Shown here piece after piece: positions 23,903 to 32,500 of a stretch of 61,118 bases of DNA; within the stretch, counting starts at the first letter, position 1; the number at the start of each line of letters is the position of its first letter. The notes under the pieces were generated by a model that was not told where the DNA came from, searched no databases, and worked only from the letters and a program-made list of their open reading frames with translations. Source of the DNA: UBA6168 sp964643005 (GTDB lineage: Bacteria > Bacteroidota > Bacteroidia > Chitinophagales > Saprospiraceae); assembly GCA_964643005.1 (NCBI GenBank), contig CAZXQI010000005.1:1-61118 (forward strand), read 5' to 3'. A program made the translations under genes and the position numbers.

Positions 23903-26461
23903 ATGAAATTTATTTGGAACATTACACTCTTAGCCGGTCTGGTCTTAATGGCTAACCAGCTTGTTGCACAAAGCGAAACAGATACCATCCCTCCCATTCT
24001 GGATTATTCCAAATCACACGACTACGAAATTGGAGGCATAAAGGTGACGGGAGCAAAATTCAGCGACCCCGCCGCCATTATTTCTATTGCGGGATTTAGA
24101 GTGGGCGACCGCATTCGCATCCCCGGCGGAGACATTCCGCGCGCGCTCAAGTCCCTTTGGAAACTGAGCTTGTTTACAGACATCCAGATATTGAAGGAGA
24201 AGACAATTGGAGATGTTATTTTTTTAGAAATAATCGTTCAGGAGCGCCCCAGACTAACTACACATTCTTACAAAGGGGTTAAAAAAGGACAGCACGACGA
24301 CCTGAATGAGCAGGTGAACAAATACCTCATCAAAGGTGGAATCGTAACCGACGCCACCAAAGCGAACGCCTCCAACGCCATTAAAAAATATTTTATTGAT
24401 AAAGGGTATTACGACGTCAGCGTCAAAGTGGAGGAAATCCCCGACTCCTCCCGCATCAACTCCATTCGCCTCGTTTTCGACGTTGACAGAGGACCAAAGG
24501 TGAAGATTGAAGACATCACCTTCTCGGGCAATGACCATGTGAAAGATCGCAAGCTTCGCAGCCTGATGAAAGACACGAGACGCAGGAAACGCCTGTTGTC
24601 TTCCTCCAAACTCATCCGAACCAAATACGAAGAGGACAAAAAGAAATTGATAACCTATTACAACAAAGTCGGCTTTAGGGATGCGCTTGTATTGGGCGAC
24701 AGCGTCTGGCGGGAAGAAGGCGGCAATCTTCGCGTCCACATCAATATGTACGAAGGCAGCCGCTATTTCTTCAGAAATATCACCTGGAAGGGGAATTCCA
24801 TTTACGATTCCAAAACTTTAGACAATATCCTCGGCATCAACAAAGGCGATGTGTACAACAGCGAGTTGCTCGAAACCAGGCTCCGCTTCAGCCAGGATGG
24901 TCGGGATGTCAGCTCTCTTTACATGGACAATGGCTACCTGTTTTTTAACGTGGATCCCATTGAAGTGGCTGTAGCAAAAGACTCCATTGACTTGGAGCTG
25001 CGCATCTTTGAAGGGCCTCAGGCCACCATTGACAAGATTGTCATCAAGGGCAACGACCGAACGCACGAGCACGTCATTCGACGAGAGCTATTCACCGTCC
25101 CCGGGGAGAAGTTCAGCCGCTCGGATATCATCCGCTCGCAGCGGCAAATCATCAACTTAGGCTACTTTAATCCTGAAAACCTGGGAATCAATACGCCGGT
25201 CAATCCACAGCGGGGCACCGTAGATATTGAATATACCGTAGAAGAAAAGCCTTCCGACCAGTTGGAGCTTTCCGCTGGATGGGGCGGAGCGGGAAGGGGC
25301 GTCATCGGCACGCTTGGCGTCGCCTTCAATAACTTTTCAGCTCGCAATATTTTTAACAAATCCTCCTGGAGTCCCCTGCCGCAGGGAGACGGCCAGCGCC
25401 TTTCCCTGAGAGCGCAGACCAATGGCCGGTTTTATCAATCTTATAATATGTCCTTCACGGAACCCTGGTTGGGAGGTAAGAAACCCAACTCGCTGACGGT
25501 TGCAGGCTTTACTTCCATTTTTACAAATGGATATAACCGCAACAGTGAATATTTTGGAAGGCTGACAAATGGCGGAGTGACGGTAAGCTTAGGCACGCGC
25601 CTCAAGTGGCCCGATGACAACTTCATCTCTTCCACGGCGCTGAATGTCGAAAATATCGGCCTGGAAAATTACGTATTCAGCAGCCGGGGTCTGTTCCGGA
25701 CGGATAGGGGAGAAACGGTGTCCGAAGGTAGTTTCCGGAACTTTAGCATCACGCAGACTATCGCCAGGACGACGATCAACAACCCCATTTTTCCGCAGGA
25801 CGGTTCCAGAATCTCACTGTCTATGCAGTTGACGCCGCCTTATTCCTTGTTTTCCAATAAGGATTACAGCAGCCTGAATCCGAACGACCGATATCACTGG
25901 TTAGAGTACCACAAGTGGAAAGTCAACGCAGAATGGTATCAGACCTTAGTCGGCAAATTGGTCGTCAAGGCGGAGGCGAAGTTTGGATTTATAGGCGCTT
26001 ATAATAAGAATATCGGCGTGTCTCCATTTGAGCGCTTCCAGTTGGGAGGCGACGGCCTGAACAACCAGCAATTCGGTTACTTCACCGGCACGGAGATCAT
26101 CTCCATGCGCGGCTATCAGCCCGAGGACTTTGAAAACAACCGCTTCAACGAAAACACCAGGAGCGACCTCAATGCGACTCCGCTCTATCAAAAGATAACC
26201 TTAGAATTGCGCTATCCGCTTTCTCTGAACCCGAGTTCCACGATTTACCTGCTCACCTTTGCGCAGGGTGGCAACGCCTGGAAACGCGCTCGCGACTTCA
26301 ATCCCTTCGACATGAAGCGCTCTGCCGGTCTTGGCTTGCGGGTCTTCCTGCCCATGTTTGGCGTACTTGGCTTTGATTACGGTATCGGCTTTGACAAGCC
26401 GGGAGAGAAGTTCTCCGAATTGGCGAAGTTCAATATCATCCTCGGCTTTGAACCCGAGTAA
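23903..26461 (+). CDS. bamA: Outer membrane protein assembly factor BamA
   Basis: I place the start at ATG 23903 (or its neighbour 23900), which gives a signal peptide, MKFIWNITLLAGLVLMANQL ending near VAQ. The open frame runs 40 codons further upstream, but without signal-like sequence. About 850 residues follow. POTRA domains fill the first half (for example GGIKVTGAKF, VKIEDITFSGNDHV, ATIDKIVIKGNDRTHEHVIRREL). The C-terminal Omp85 barrel carries GAGRGVIGT, SFTEPWLGG and an end with GLGLRVFLPM and FNIILGFEPE. BamA folds and inserts outer-membrane barrels, including the porin and PorP proteins encoded here. It follows uppS, as is usual in this phylum; an OmpH/Skp chaperone gene often comes next but is absent here. 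Confidence 0.94.
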   Translation: MKFIWNITLLAGLVLMANQLVAQSETDTIPPILDYSKSHDYEIGGIKVTGAKFSDPAAIISIAGFRVGDRIRIPGGDIPRALKSLWKLSLFTDIQILKEKTIGDVIFLEIIVQERPRLTTHSYKGVKKGQHDDLNEQVNKYLIKGGIVTDATKANASNAIKKYFIDKGYYDVSVKVEEIPDSSRINSIRLVFDVDRGPKVKIEDITFSGNDHVKDRKLRSLMKDTRRRKRLLSSSKLIRTKYEEDKKKLITYYNKVGFRDALVLGDSVWREEGGNLRVHINMYEGSRYFFRNITWKGNSIYDSKTLDNILGINKGDVYNSELLETRLRFSQDGRDVSSLYMDNGYLFFNVDPIEVAVAKDSIDLELRIFEGPQATIDKIVIKGNDRTHEHVIRRELFTVPGEKFSRSDIIRSQRQIINLGYFNPENLGINTPVNPQRGTVDIEYTVEEKPSDQLELSAGWGGAGRGVIGTLGVAFNNFSARNIFNKSSWSPLPQGDGQRLSLRAQTNGRFYQSYNMSFTEPWLGGKKPNSLTVAGFTSIFTNGYNRNSEYFGRLTNGGVTVSLGTRLKWPDDNFISSTALNVENIGLENYVFSSRGLFRTDRGETVSEGSFRNFSITQTIARTTINNPIFPQDGSRISLSMQLTPPYSLFSNKDYSSLNPNDRYHWLEYHKWKVNAEWYQTLVGKLVVKAEAKFGFIGAYNKNIGVSPFERFQLGGDGLNNQQFGYFTGTEIISMRGYQPEDFENNRFNENTRSDLNATPLYQKITLELRYPLSLNPSSTIYLLTFAQGGNAWKRARDFNPFDMKRSAGLGLRVFLPMFGVLGFDYGIGFDKPGEKFSELAKFNIILGFEPE

Positions 26462-26562
26462 ACGGAGTGACTTTTTTTTAAAACTACCTTAAAGAATGCG
26501 GTAATCGCCTCGTCGGTAAAGCCAAAAGCGAGGCTTTAAAACCTTAGCGCTAATTATAACTA

Positions 26563-28311
26563 TCAGATATTCAGTTGCTTCTTCTGATCTATGATGTATT
26601 CGGAAGTCCGCATGGACAGCGCTAAGATAGTCCAGGTACAGTTTTTATCTCCCTGTTGAACGATGGGGCCGCCGTCCGTTACGAAGAGGTTTTTTACCTC
26701 GTGCGACTGACAATATTTATTCAAAACAGACCGCTTTGGATCCTCGCCCATTCTGGTAGTGCCCACCTCGTGGATGATGCGCCCCGGCGCTTCCAATCCG
26801 TATTCTGTCTCCGGCCCCTGAATGCCCCAGGTGATGGTAGCTCCCATGGCGTGCATCATTTCCTGGAAGGTCTCCTGCATGTGCTTGGCCTGCTTTATTT
26901 CGGCGTCCGTCCATTTGTAGTGGAAGCGCAAAACGGGAATACCCCATTTGTCCACCACATTTGGGTCTATTTCGCAGTAATTTTCCTTAAGCGCTAAGGC
27001 CGTTCCCCGCCCTGCCATGCCGACGCTCATGCCAAAGAAACGGCGGTAGTCGTCTTTGAGCCCCGCTCCATAACCGCCGGCCTCTTTCATCCCGCCATCG
27101 CGGGTAGGCAGCGCGCCGTTCATTCCCTGAATTCCGAAGCCGAAGCCATAAGCCGGCATGCCCATGCCGCCCCAGTATTCGATGTGATAGCCTCTCGGGA
27201 AGTCGAGTTTTTCCTTTTTGTTGTCGAGCCACCAGGGAGAATAAATATGGACGCTGCCGACGCCGTCTTCGTTGTAGCGCCTGCGATCCACCAATTGCGG
27301 GAGATATCCTCCGATGGCCACTCCCGTTGAGTCGTGCAGGTATTTGCCCACCACGTCGCTGCTATTGCCGATGCCGTTGGGATGGCGCGCAGACTTAGAG
27401 TTGAGCATAATCCTCGCCGAGCTACAGGCGCTGGCGGCCAGGATGACGGTTTTTGCTTTTACCTGATATTCCTGATTGTCTTCTTTGCTCACGTAAGAAA
27501 CGCCCGTGGCCAGTCCCTCTTCGTCGGTGAGCACTTCCCGCACCATGGCGTTGCATACCAACTCGAAGTTGTCGTTCTTTTTGGCTGGAATAACTAAGCA
27601 GGAAGAGGAAGAAAAGTCTGCGTAGATTTTGCAGGCGCGGGCGCATTGTCCACAGTAAAAGCAGGCGTGCCGGTCTGGATTGTCGGGCAGGGCTTCGGTC
27701 AGGACGGAGCCGCGACCGGGAATCACGGGAACGCCAATCTTATCGCCTGCTCTTTTGATAAATAACTCGTTGAGGCGGGGCTTTGGCGGCGGCAGGAAGA
27801 TGCCGTCCGGGTCGTTCTCGAGGCCTTCCATTGAACCATAGACGCCGAGCAGCCGGTCAATCTTGTCGTAATAGGGCTTGACGTCGTCATAGGATATGGG
27901 CCAGTCGTCGCCGATGCCGTCGTAACTTTTTCCTTTAAAATCGCGGGGGCCGAAGCGCAGCGAAATGCGCCCCCAGTGGTTGGTTCTCCCTCCCAGCATG
28001 TGCGCGCGAAACCAGTCGAATTTAGTATTGCCTTTTTTGGTGTAAGGCTCGCCGTCAATTTCCCAACCGCCATACGCCGCATCGAAATCTCCGAAAGGCC
28101 GCAGCGTGCCGGCGCCCCGGCGCTTAGACTGCCAGGGCCATAGCAACTGGTGAGAATGGATAGCTGGATCGTAATACGGCCCGGCCTCTAACATCAGTAT
28201 TTTCATTCCTGCATTGGCGAGAACATAACCGGCCATGCCTCCTCCTGCGCCGGAACCGACTATCACAGCGTCGTAAACGGTTGGATTTTTCTTGATTTGA
28301 AAATTGCCCAT
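26563..28311 (-). CDS. GMC family oxidoreductase with a ferredoxin-like cysteine cluster
   Basis: The 582-residue protein has the FAD-binding start VIVGSGAGGGMAGYVLANAG, a HMLGGRTNHWGR block and the C-terminal GMC signature (HEVGTTRMGEDP, then LFVTDGG and a closing NCTWTILALSMR). It lacks an obvious signal peptide. An unusual cysteine run lies at residues 217, 220, 223 and 227 (CxxCxxCxxxC), with another at 238. This fits a sugar or alcohol dehydrogenase that passes electrons through an Fe-S cluster, as known for fructose and glucose dehydrogenase large subunits. The small subunit that often accompanies these enzymes is not next to it. The substrate is unknown. Confidence 0.82.
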   Translation of the reverse strand: MGNFQIKKNPTVYDAVIVGSGAGGGMAGYVLANAGMKILMLEAGPYYDPAIHSHQLLWPWQSKRRGAGTLRPFGDFDAAYGGWEIDGEPYTKKGNTKFDWFRAHMLGGRTNHWGRISLRFGPRDFKGKSYDGIGDDWPISYDDVKPYYDKIDRLLGVYGSMEGLENDPDGIFLPPPKPRLNELFIKRAGDKIGVPVIPGRGSVLTEALPDNPDRHACFYCGQCARACKIYADFSSSSCLVIPAKKNDNFELVCNAMVREVLTDEEGLATGVSYVSKEDNQEYQVKAKTVILAASACSSARIMLNSKSARHPNGIGNSSDVVGKYLHDSTGVAIGGYLPQLVDRRRYNEDGVGSVHIYSPWWLDNKKEKLDFPRGYHIEYWGGMGMPAYGFGFGIQGMNGALPTRDGGMKEAGGYGAGLKDDYRRFFGMSVGMAGRGTALALKENYCEIDPNVVDKWGIPVLRFHYKWTDAEIKQAKHMQETFQEMMHAMGATITWGIQGPETEYGLEAPGRIIHEVGTTRMGEDPKRSVLNKYCQSHEVKNLFVTDGGPIVQQGDKNCTWTILALSMRTSEYIIDQKKQLNI

Positions 28312-28488
28312 TAGAGAAAGGTGTTTTTCTTATTCCCAAAAAACTAAAATACGGCTGAAATGTAGGGACAAATTTTACTTAAAGGAAATCCAATAGAAAT
28401 TAGATGAAAATTCCTTTAAGTGAATCTAATAAAATCTCTATGCGGTGGCTGAACCGGTTACTTTGTGCAGATAGAAGAGAAAGACGGT

Positions 28489-29922
28489 TTAATGATTTGC
28501 GTCTCTCAATACCCTTTGCAGCGTAGTCTCCAACTCCAATTCAGTGGTCTCGCCCATGCGCTTGTACACGATGTTTTTCTCCGCATCAAGGATGAAGATG
28601 CGGGGATAAGAGCGCAGATTGTAGAGGGAGGCCATGCCGGAGCGCCGCTGTGGATCAACGACGGAATACCATTCTGCGGGCATTTCCCTGGTGTCGTTGA
28701 ATTCCCAACAGTCGGGAACCTGCTCGCCCATTTTTGCGCAGACGGACATCACTTTTAGATCCTCGGGCTTAAAGCGATTATAGACTCGCTTGACGAGCGG
28801 CATCTCCCGCTTGCAGTGGGAGCAGTCGGGTAACCAGAATGTGAGGATGACGCAGGGCGCCTGAATTTCGTATAGGCTGACTGGATTGCTGTCGCGGTCA
28901 ATCACCTGAAAATTCGGAGCTTTTTTCCCGACAAACAACTGCTCTGCGCGGTCTGCGTCCGAGATCATCCGCTGCTTGTCTCCAGCCGATACCCAGGGTG
29001 TTTTCCCCGTTTCAACGTATTCCCGAACTAAGTAAACGAACACCTCGTCCGTGCGGAACTGGCTCATGTGTACGAGCGAGTTGATCAGGTATTTCTGGTA
29101 GTATTGCAGGCCTTCGGGAAAAGCCGACAGACGCTCGAAAGTCTCATCCAGCAGCGTTTTGAGCGTGTCAGGGTCTGGAGGCGACAAAGTAAAAAGGTAG
29201 GAGTCGGTGGCGTTCAGCCATTGGACGTAGCGCAGGAAACCGGGCTGGCTGATGTCCATTTGGTCAAAATAGTGCCGGCGCTGCCAAAGCCAGCGCTGCT
29301 CATTTTCTTCCTGCCAGTTTTTGAATTTGCTCTTGGTCGGAGGAGGTATGGGCAGGAGGGTTTGGGCAATTAACTTAGCCGTCAGCGTGCCGGGGGCTTT
29401 CTCCATAAATTCATCCTGAAACTGTCTGAATGTCTCTTCCGCTTTTATGCGTTGGCGGAAGGACGGCTCATCCTGCCGATATCGCCAGGTGTTGATATCG
29501 TCTTCGAGTTGTCTTTGCGCCGTCTCCAACTCGGTCAGATAGCGATAAAAAAGTTCATTTTCCGGCGACCTTTTGATGCGGGCTGTGGCGTATGGTTTTA
29601 GTGCGCTGGTTTCAATTTCAAACTCCCGCTGACCATCTGCCAGCCAGCACTGAAAATACTGATAACTGGAATTTTCAGCCCGCTTGAAAATGATGGCGTA
29701 CATGCCCTCCGGCATTGGATCGGAGCTTTTGAGACGGTAGGTTCCGTCGGCATTTTTTAGCGCAAAAAACTCGGGAACGGATCGCTTTCCGAAGGTGTGC
29801 CCGAACCAGAGTGTGTCGTAATTGAGGCCGCGGAGGTTGACGAGAATGTCGCAGCCATCCTGGGCTTTTGACATTTGGAAAAGGGGAAAGAGGAAAAGGA
29901 TAAAGAGGATTTTTTTAAACAT
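28489..29922 (-). CDS. Thioredoxin-fold (TlpA-like) periplasmic protein with an N-terminal DUF domain
   Basis: The 477-residue protein has a signal peptide (MFKKILFILFLFPLFQMSKA), then an N-terminal beta domain of the DUF4369 kind (about 22-120: ILVNLRGLNYDTLWF). A long helical middle follows, possibly DUF5106-like. The C-terminal redoxin domain is at about 330-475, with the active site WLPDCSHC (Cys 367, 370) and the cis-proline region SYPRIFIL. Proteins of this layout are abundant in Bacteroidota and keep periplasmic thiols reduced. Which partner it serves is not visible; c-type cytochromes encoded at 16-20 kb are possible. It appears to be monocistronic. The middle-domain assignment is uncertain. 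Confidence 0.8.
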   Translation of the reverse strand: MFKKILFILFLFPLFQMSKAQDGCDILVNLRGLNYDTLWFGHTFGKRSVPEFFALKNADGTYRLKSSDPMPEGMYAIIFKRAENSSYQYFQCWLADGQREFEIETSALKPYATARIKRSPENELFYRYLTELETAQRQLEDDINTWRYRQDEPSFRQRIKAEETFRQFQDEFMEKAPGTLTAKLIAQTLLPIPPPTKSKFKNWQEENEQRWLWQRRHYFDQMDISQPGFLRYVQWLNATDSYLFTLSPPDPDTLKTLLDETFERLSAFPEGLQYYQKYLINSLVHMSQFRTDEVFVYLVREYVETGKTPWVSAGDKQRMISDADRAEQLFVGKKAPNFQVIDRDSNPVSLYEIQAPCVILTFWLPDCSHCKREMPLVKRVYNRFKPEDLKVMSVCAKMGEQVPDCWEFNDTREMPAEWYSVVDPQRRSGMASLYNLRSYPRIFILDAEKNIVYKRMGETTELELETTLQRVLRDANH

Positions 29923-30098
29923 GCTTTCGTATTTTTTGAAAATAGAACGAGCGCTTTTTAGGAGCTATTCAAAATTTGCAAACAGGGAATCCCCAAATTT
30001 TACGCCGCAAATTTGAACGCCGCTCTCCGCTCTTCTTGTATAAAACAATAGCTAAGTCTCCTGATTTTGCCGCGGAAGGACTCAATTTGTCCCGGGCC

Positions 30099-30965
30099 TC
30101 AGGATTCGTCGGATCTTGCCGCCGGCTCATTTTTAAATGCCACGGTGCGGTGTGGATAGGGGATATCAATGCCTTCGGCTTTAAATCGCTCTTTGATACT
30201 CTCCAATAGATCGCAGTACATAACGTAAGCGTTGTCGGAATTAGCCGCCCAGGTCCAGGCGCGTATATTGACAGACGACTCGTCGAGGCGATTGAGGCGG
30301 ACTACCACCTCCGGACTGCCGTCTTTTTTCTGCCTGGGCGTCCTATTGTCAATGCGGAGCGGATGTTTGAGTATTTCCTGTTCAATGATTTCTTTGGCTT
30401 TTTTAACGTCGGATTCATAGCTGATTCCAAAGTCGAGCGGACGGCTGGATTTATTGTCCACCAAATTGGAATTGATGATGATCTGGTCGTTCACCATGGT
30501 GTTGGGCATGACGATGCGCCTGTTTTGAAAATCCCGAATGACGGTATGGCGAAGCGTAATGTCCTCAACCACCCCTTCCAGCGTATCCTTTACGATGATT
30601 TGATCATTGATGCTATAGGGTTTAAAAATGATGATGAATACCCCGCTGATGATATTGCTCAACGCCGACTGGGAGGCAAAGCCGACCGCTGCGGCAAGGA
30701 TACCGGCCCCGGTCAGCAGCGAGTTGGAGAGTATCCTCAAAGGCTCGATGCTGTAAATGGCATTCCCCACGCCTACGAGATAGATGATCGCCGTCAGCGT
30801 GTGTTTCAGGAATTTGTACCTGGTGGGGTCGCTTCTTAAAACCAGACTCGATTTCAAAATGAAGCGGTCGAAAAATCGCTGAAAAATATAAGCGATAAAC
30901 GCTGTAAAAGCTACGATGATGAAGGGCGCCGTAAACGGCGTCTTTAAAAAGTGTAGAAATTCCAC
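30099..30965 (-). CDS. MscS family mechanosensitive channel
   Basis: The 288-residue protein has a short N-terminal hydrophobic helix, then two further segments (LTAIIYLVGVGNAIY and the pore helix region ILAAAVGFASQSALSNIISG). The beta domain follows (FKPYSINDQIIV, then RRIVMPNTMVNDQI) with a C-terminal alpha/beta cap ending near EGIDIPYPHRTV. That order matches MscS, which opens under membrane tension to release solutes after osmotic downshift. Length is close to E. coli MscS. The last residues are charged and poorly conserved. No neighbour is functionally linked. Confidence 0.9.
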   Translation of the reverse strand: MEFLHFLKTPFTAPFIIVAFTAFIAYIFQRFFDRFILKSSLVLRSDPTRYKFLKHTLTAIIYLVGVGNAIYSIEPLRILSNSLLTGAGILAAAVGFASQSALSNIISGVFIIIFKPYSINDQIIVKDTLEGVVEDITLRHTVIRDFQNRRIVMPNTMVNDQIIINSNLVDNKSSRPLDFGISYESDVKKAKEIIEQEILKHPLRIDNRTPRQKKDGSPEVVVRLNRLDESSVNIRAWTWAANSDNAYVMYCDLLESIKERFKAEGIDIPYPHRTVAFKNEPAARSDES

Positions 30966-31322
30966 GTCCTTGTTTTTATTTTTTTTGAAAAAAAATTGAA
31001 AGAAAAGTGTTGCGAAAATAGGAACTTATCTTTTTTCAAAAACTGAGGAAAATAACCGGCCTGCTCTAATCAGTCGCCAAAGCCTGAAAAAAGCAGCTTT
31101 ACAATGCCTTTGCTTTTGCATCGTTTGAATTGTCCTATTTTTGAGGCTGCTGCCAACTTTTGGCAATTGTTCTGTGTCTTAATCTACGCACCTCGCTTTT
31201 TGAATGTTGTGGAATAGAAAGTTGCCCGGCGTCTTCCCATGCCTGCGAAAGATGGGACTAAATGACGGGACAGCGTCGAAAGTCATTCTCAGTACCTGGA
31301 TCAACTTTGAATCATCAGAATT
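30966..31322. other. 357-bp spacer between divergent genes
   Basis: This lies between mscS (minus) and the carboxypeptidase-regulatory-domain gene (plus). It contains a plausible promoter for the latter (31115-31143). Short open frames are not supported. Confidence 0.4.
31115..31143 (+). promoter_or_regulatory. Candidate promoter for the regulatory-domain protein gene
   Basis: TTTG (31115-31118), a 17-bp spacer and TATTTTTG (31136-31143) fit the Bacteroidota consensus. The start codon lies 180 bp downstream, giving a long leader. Confidence 0.4.
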
Positions 31323-31970
31323 ATGCAAGTAAAATATTTCATGGCGGCTGTAGTCGCTCTGCTTTTTTCGGTGGCGCTGCCGGCGCAGTCTATGCAGGAT
31401 ACCAGCCTCGTACAATTTTCGGGGATGATCCTCGATGGAAGCACCGCCGACCTCATTCCGGTTCCGTACACCAACGTCATCGTTAAAGGCAAATCGCGGG
31501 GAACTTACTCCGACTTCAATGGCTTTTTCTCCATCGTAGTAGAAAAGGGCGACGTCATTGAGTTTTCTGCCGTAGGCTACAAAGTCGTGGAATACGTCAT
31601 ACCGCATGATTTGAAAGACAACCGCTATTCCTTAGTGCAACTGATGACGCAGGACACCATCAACCTGCCCGAGACGGTCGTATTCCCCTGGCCGAGCAAA
31701 GAGCATTTTAAATTGGAATTTCTCGCTATGGACGTCACCTCGGAGATGAGGGAGCGCGCCTTGCGCAACGTGGCGAAAGAGACGCTGGAGCGCATGCGCA
31801 GCACCGTGCCTTCCGTCGGCGCCGAGCACGCCAATTACTACCTTCGCCAGCAGGCCAGCAATTACTACTACATCGGTCAGCAGCCGCCCATGAATATCTA
31901 CAATCCGGTGGCCTGGAAACAATTTTTTGACGCCTGGAAACGAGGGGATTTTAAGAAAAAAGATAAATAA
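31323..31970 (+). CDS. Carboxypeptidase-regulatory-like domain protein
   Basis: The 215-residue protein has a signal peptide ending PAQS, then one CarboxypepD_reg-like beta domain (about 28-115): FSGMILDGSTADLIPVPYTN, IVKGKSRGTYSDFNGFFSI and VIEFSAVGYKVVEYVI. A helical region follows, containing the ERALRNVAKETLERM segment and a tyrosine-rich stretch, YYLRQQASNYYYIGQQ. Domains of this kind are the plug-adjacent modules of TonB receptors and also occur alone in the Bacteroidota periplasm. No receptor is adjacent. A structural or adaptor role is plausible but not shown. Confidence 0.8.
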   Translation: MQVKYFMAAVVALLFSVALPAQSMQDTSLVQFSGMILDGSTADLIPVPYTNVIVKGKSRGTYSDFNGFFSIVVEKGDVIEFSAVGYKVVEYVIPHDLKDNRYSLVQLMTQDTINLPETVVFPWPSKEHFKLEFLAMDVTSEMRERALRNVAKETLERMRSTVPSVGAEHANYYLRQQASNYYYIGQQPPMNIYNPVAWKQFFDAWKRGDFKKKDK

Positions 31971-32082
31971 GCCCCGCCGTTAATTGAAAGGCTGCTGAAA
32001 CAACCGCCGCCTATTTTTAAAAATTCTCTTCTTCCTGCCCAGCTTCTGCAAGAGCCTTAAGCGCAATCCTATTCTATAGCAT

Positions 32083-32098
32083 TACCTAATATTAGGTA
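32083..32098. promoter_or_regulatory. Perfect 16-bp palindrome, candidate metal-repressor operator
   Basis: TACCTAATATTAGGTA is a perfect inverted repeat 107 bp upstream of feoA. Iron-responsive repressors of the DtxR/IdeR/MntR kind bind sites built from TTAGG / CCTAA half-sites, and those half-sites occur here. The regulator is not encoded in the window. Confidence 0.5.
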
Positions 32099-32133
32099 TT
32101 GCACTAACAAAATTTAGCTATTTTTAATGAAAG

Positions 32134-32166
32134 TTGCCGCGTAGTTAATGGCCTGTCATAAATTTG
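32134..32166 (+). promoter_or_regulatory. Candidate feoAB promoter
   Basis: TTG (32134-32136), a 22-bp spacer and TAAATTTG (32159-32166) fit the consensus. A second, weaker candidate (TTG at 32099 with TATTTTTA at 32119) overlaps the palindrome more closely. Confidence 0.4.
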
Positions 32167-32205
32167 GTTGTCTAAACTAATTCTAAATAATAAAAGCAGG
32201 AAATA

Positions 32206-32442
32206 ATGAACAGCCCTGTCACAGCAGTCGGAGAAGGTATCAGCGGCAGAATCCTACGGTTCACGGATGACCACATCGGCGGTAAATTGATGACGATGGG
32301 AGTTTTGCCCGGCAGCAAAGTCAAAGTCGTGCGTATTGCCCCCTTCAACGGCGGCTTCTACCTGAAAGTAGATGGCATCAACATGGTGCTACGGGTACGC
32401 GAGGCCGGCAGCATCATTATGACAATAGATGACATGAGTTAA
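32206..32442 (+). CDS. feoA: Ferrous iron transport protein A
   Basis: The 78-residue protein is an SH3-like FeoA domain: GRILRFTDDHIGGKLMTMGV, then GSKVKVVRIAPFNGGFYLKV and a closing REAGSIIMTIDDM. FeoA is a cytosolic helper of the FeoB iron(II) channel. It is separated from feoB by 58 bp on the same strand, as a classic feoAB operon. A palindromic operator candidate lies upstream. FeoC was not found. Confidence 0.93.
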   Translation: MNSPVTAVGEGISGRILRFTDDHIGGKLMTMGVLPGSKVKVVRIAPFNGGFYLKVDGINMVLRVREAGSIIMTIDDMS

Positions 32443-32500
32443 ACTACACACATCGGCTTGTAACCGGTCATCTCCCTGCCACCATCACAGGTGAAGAAGC

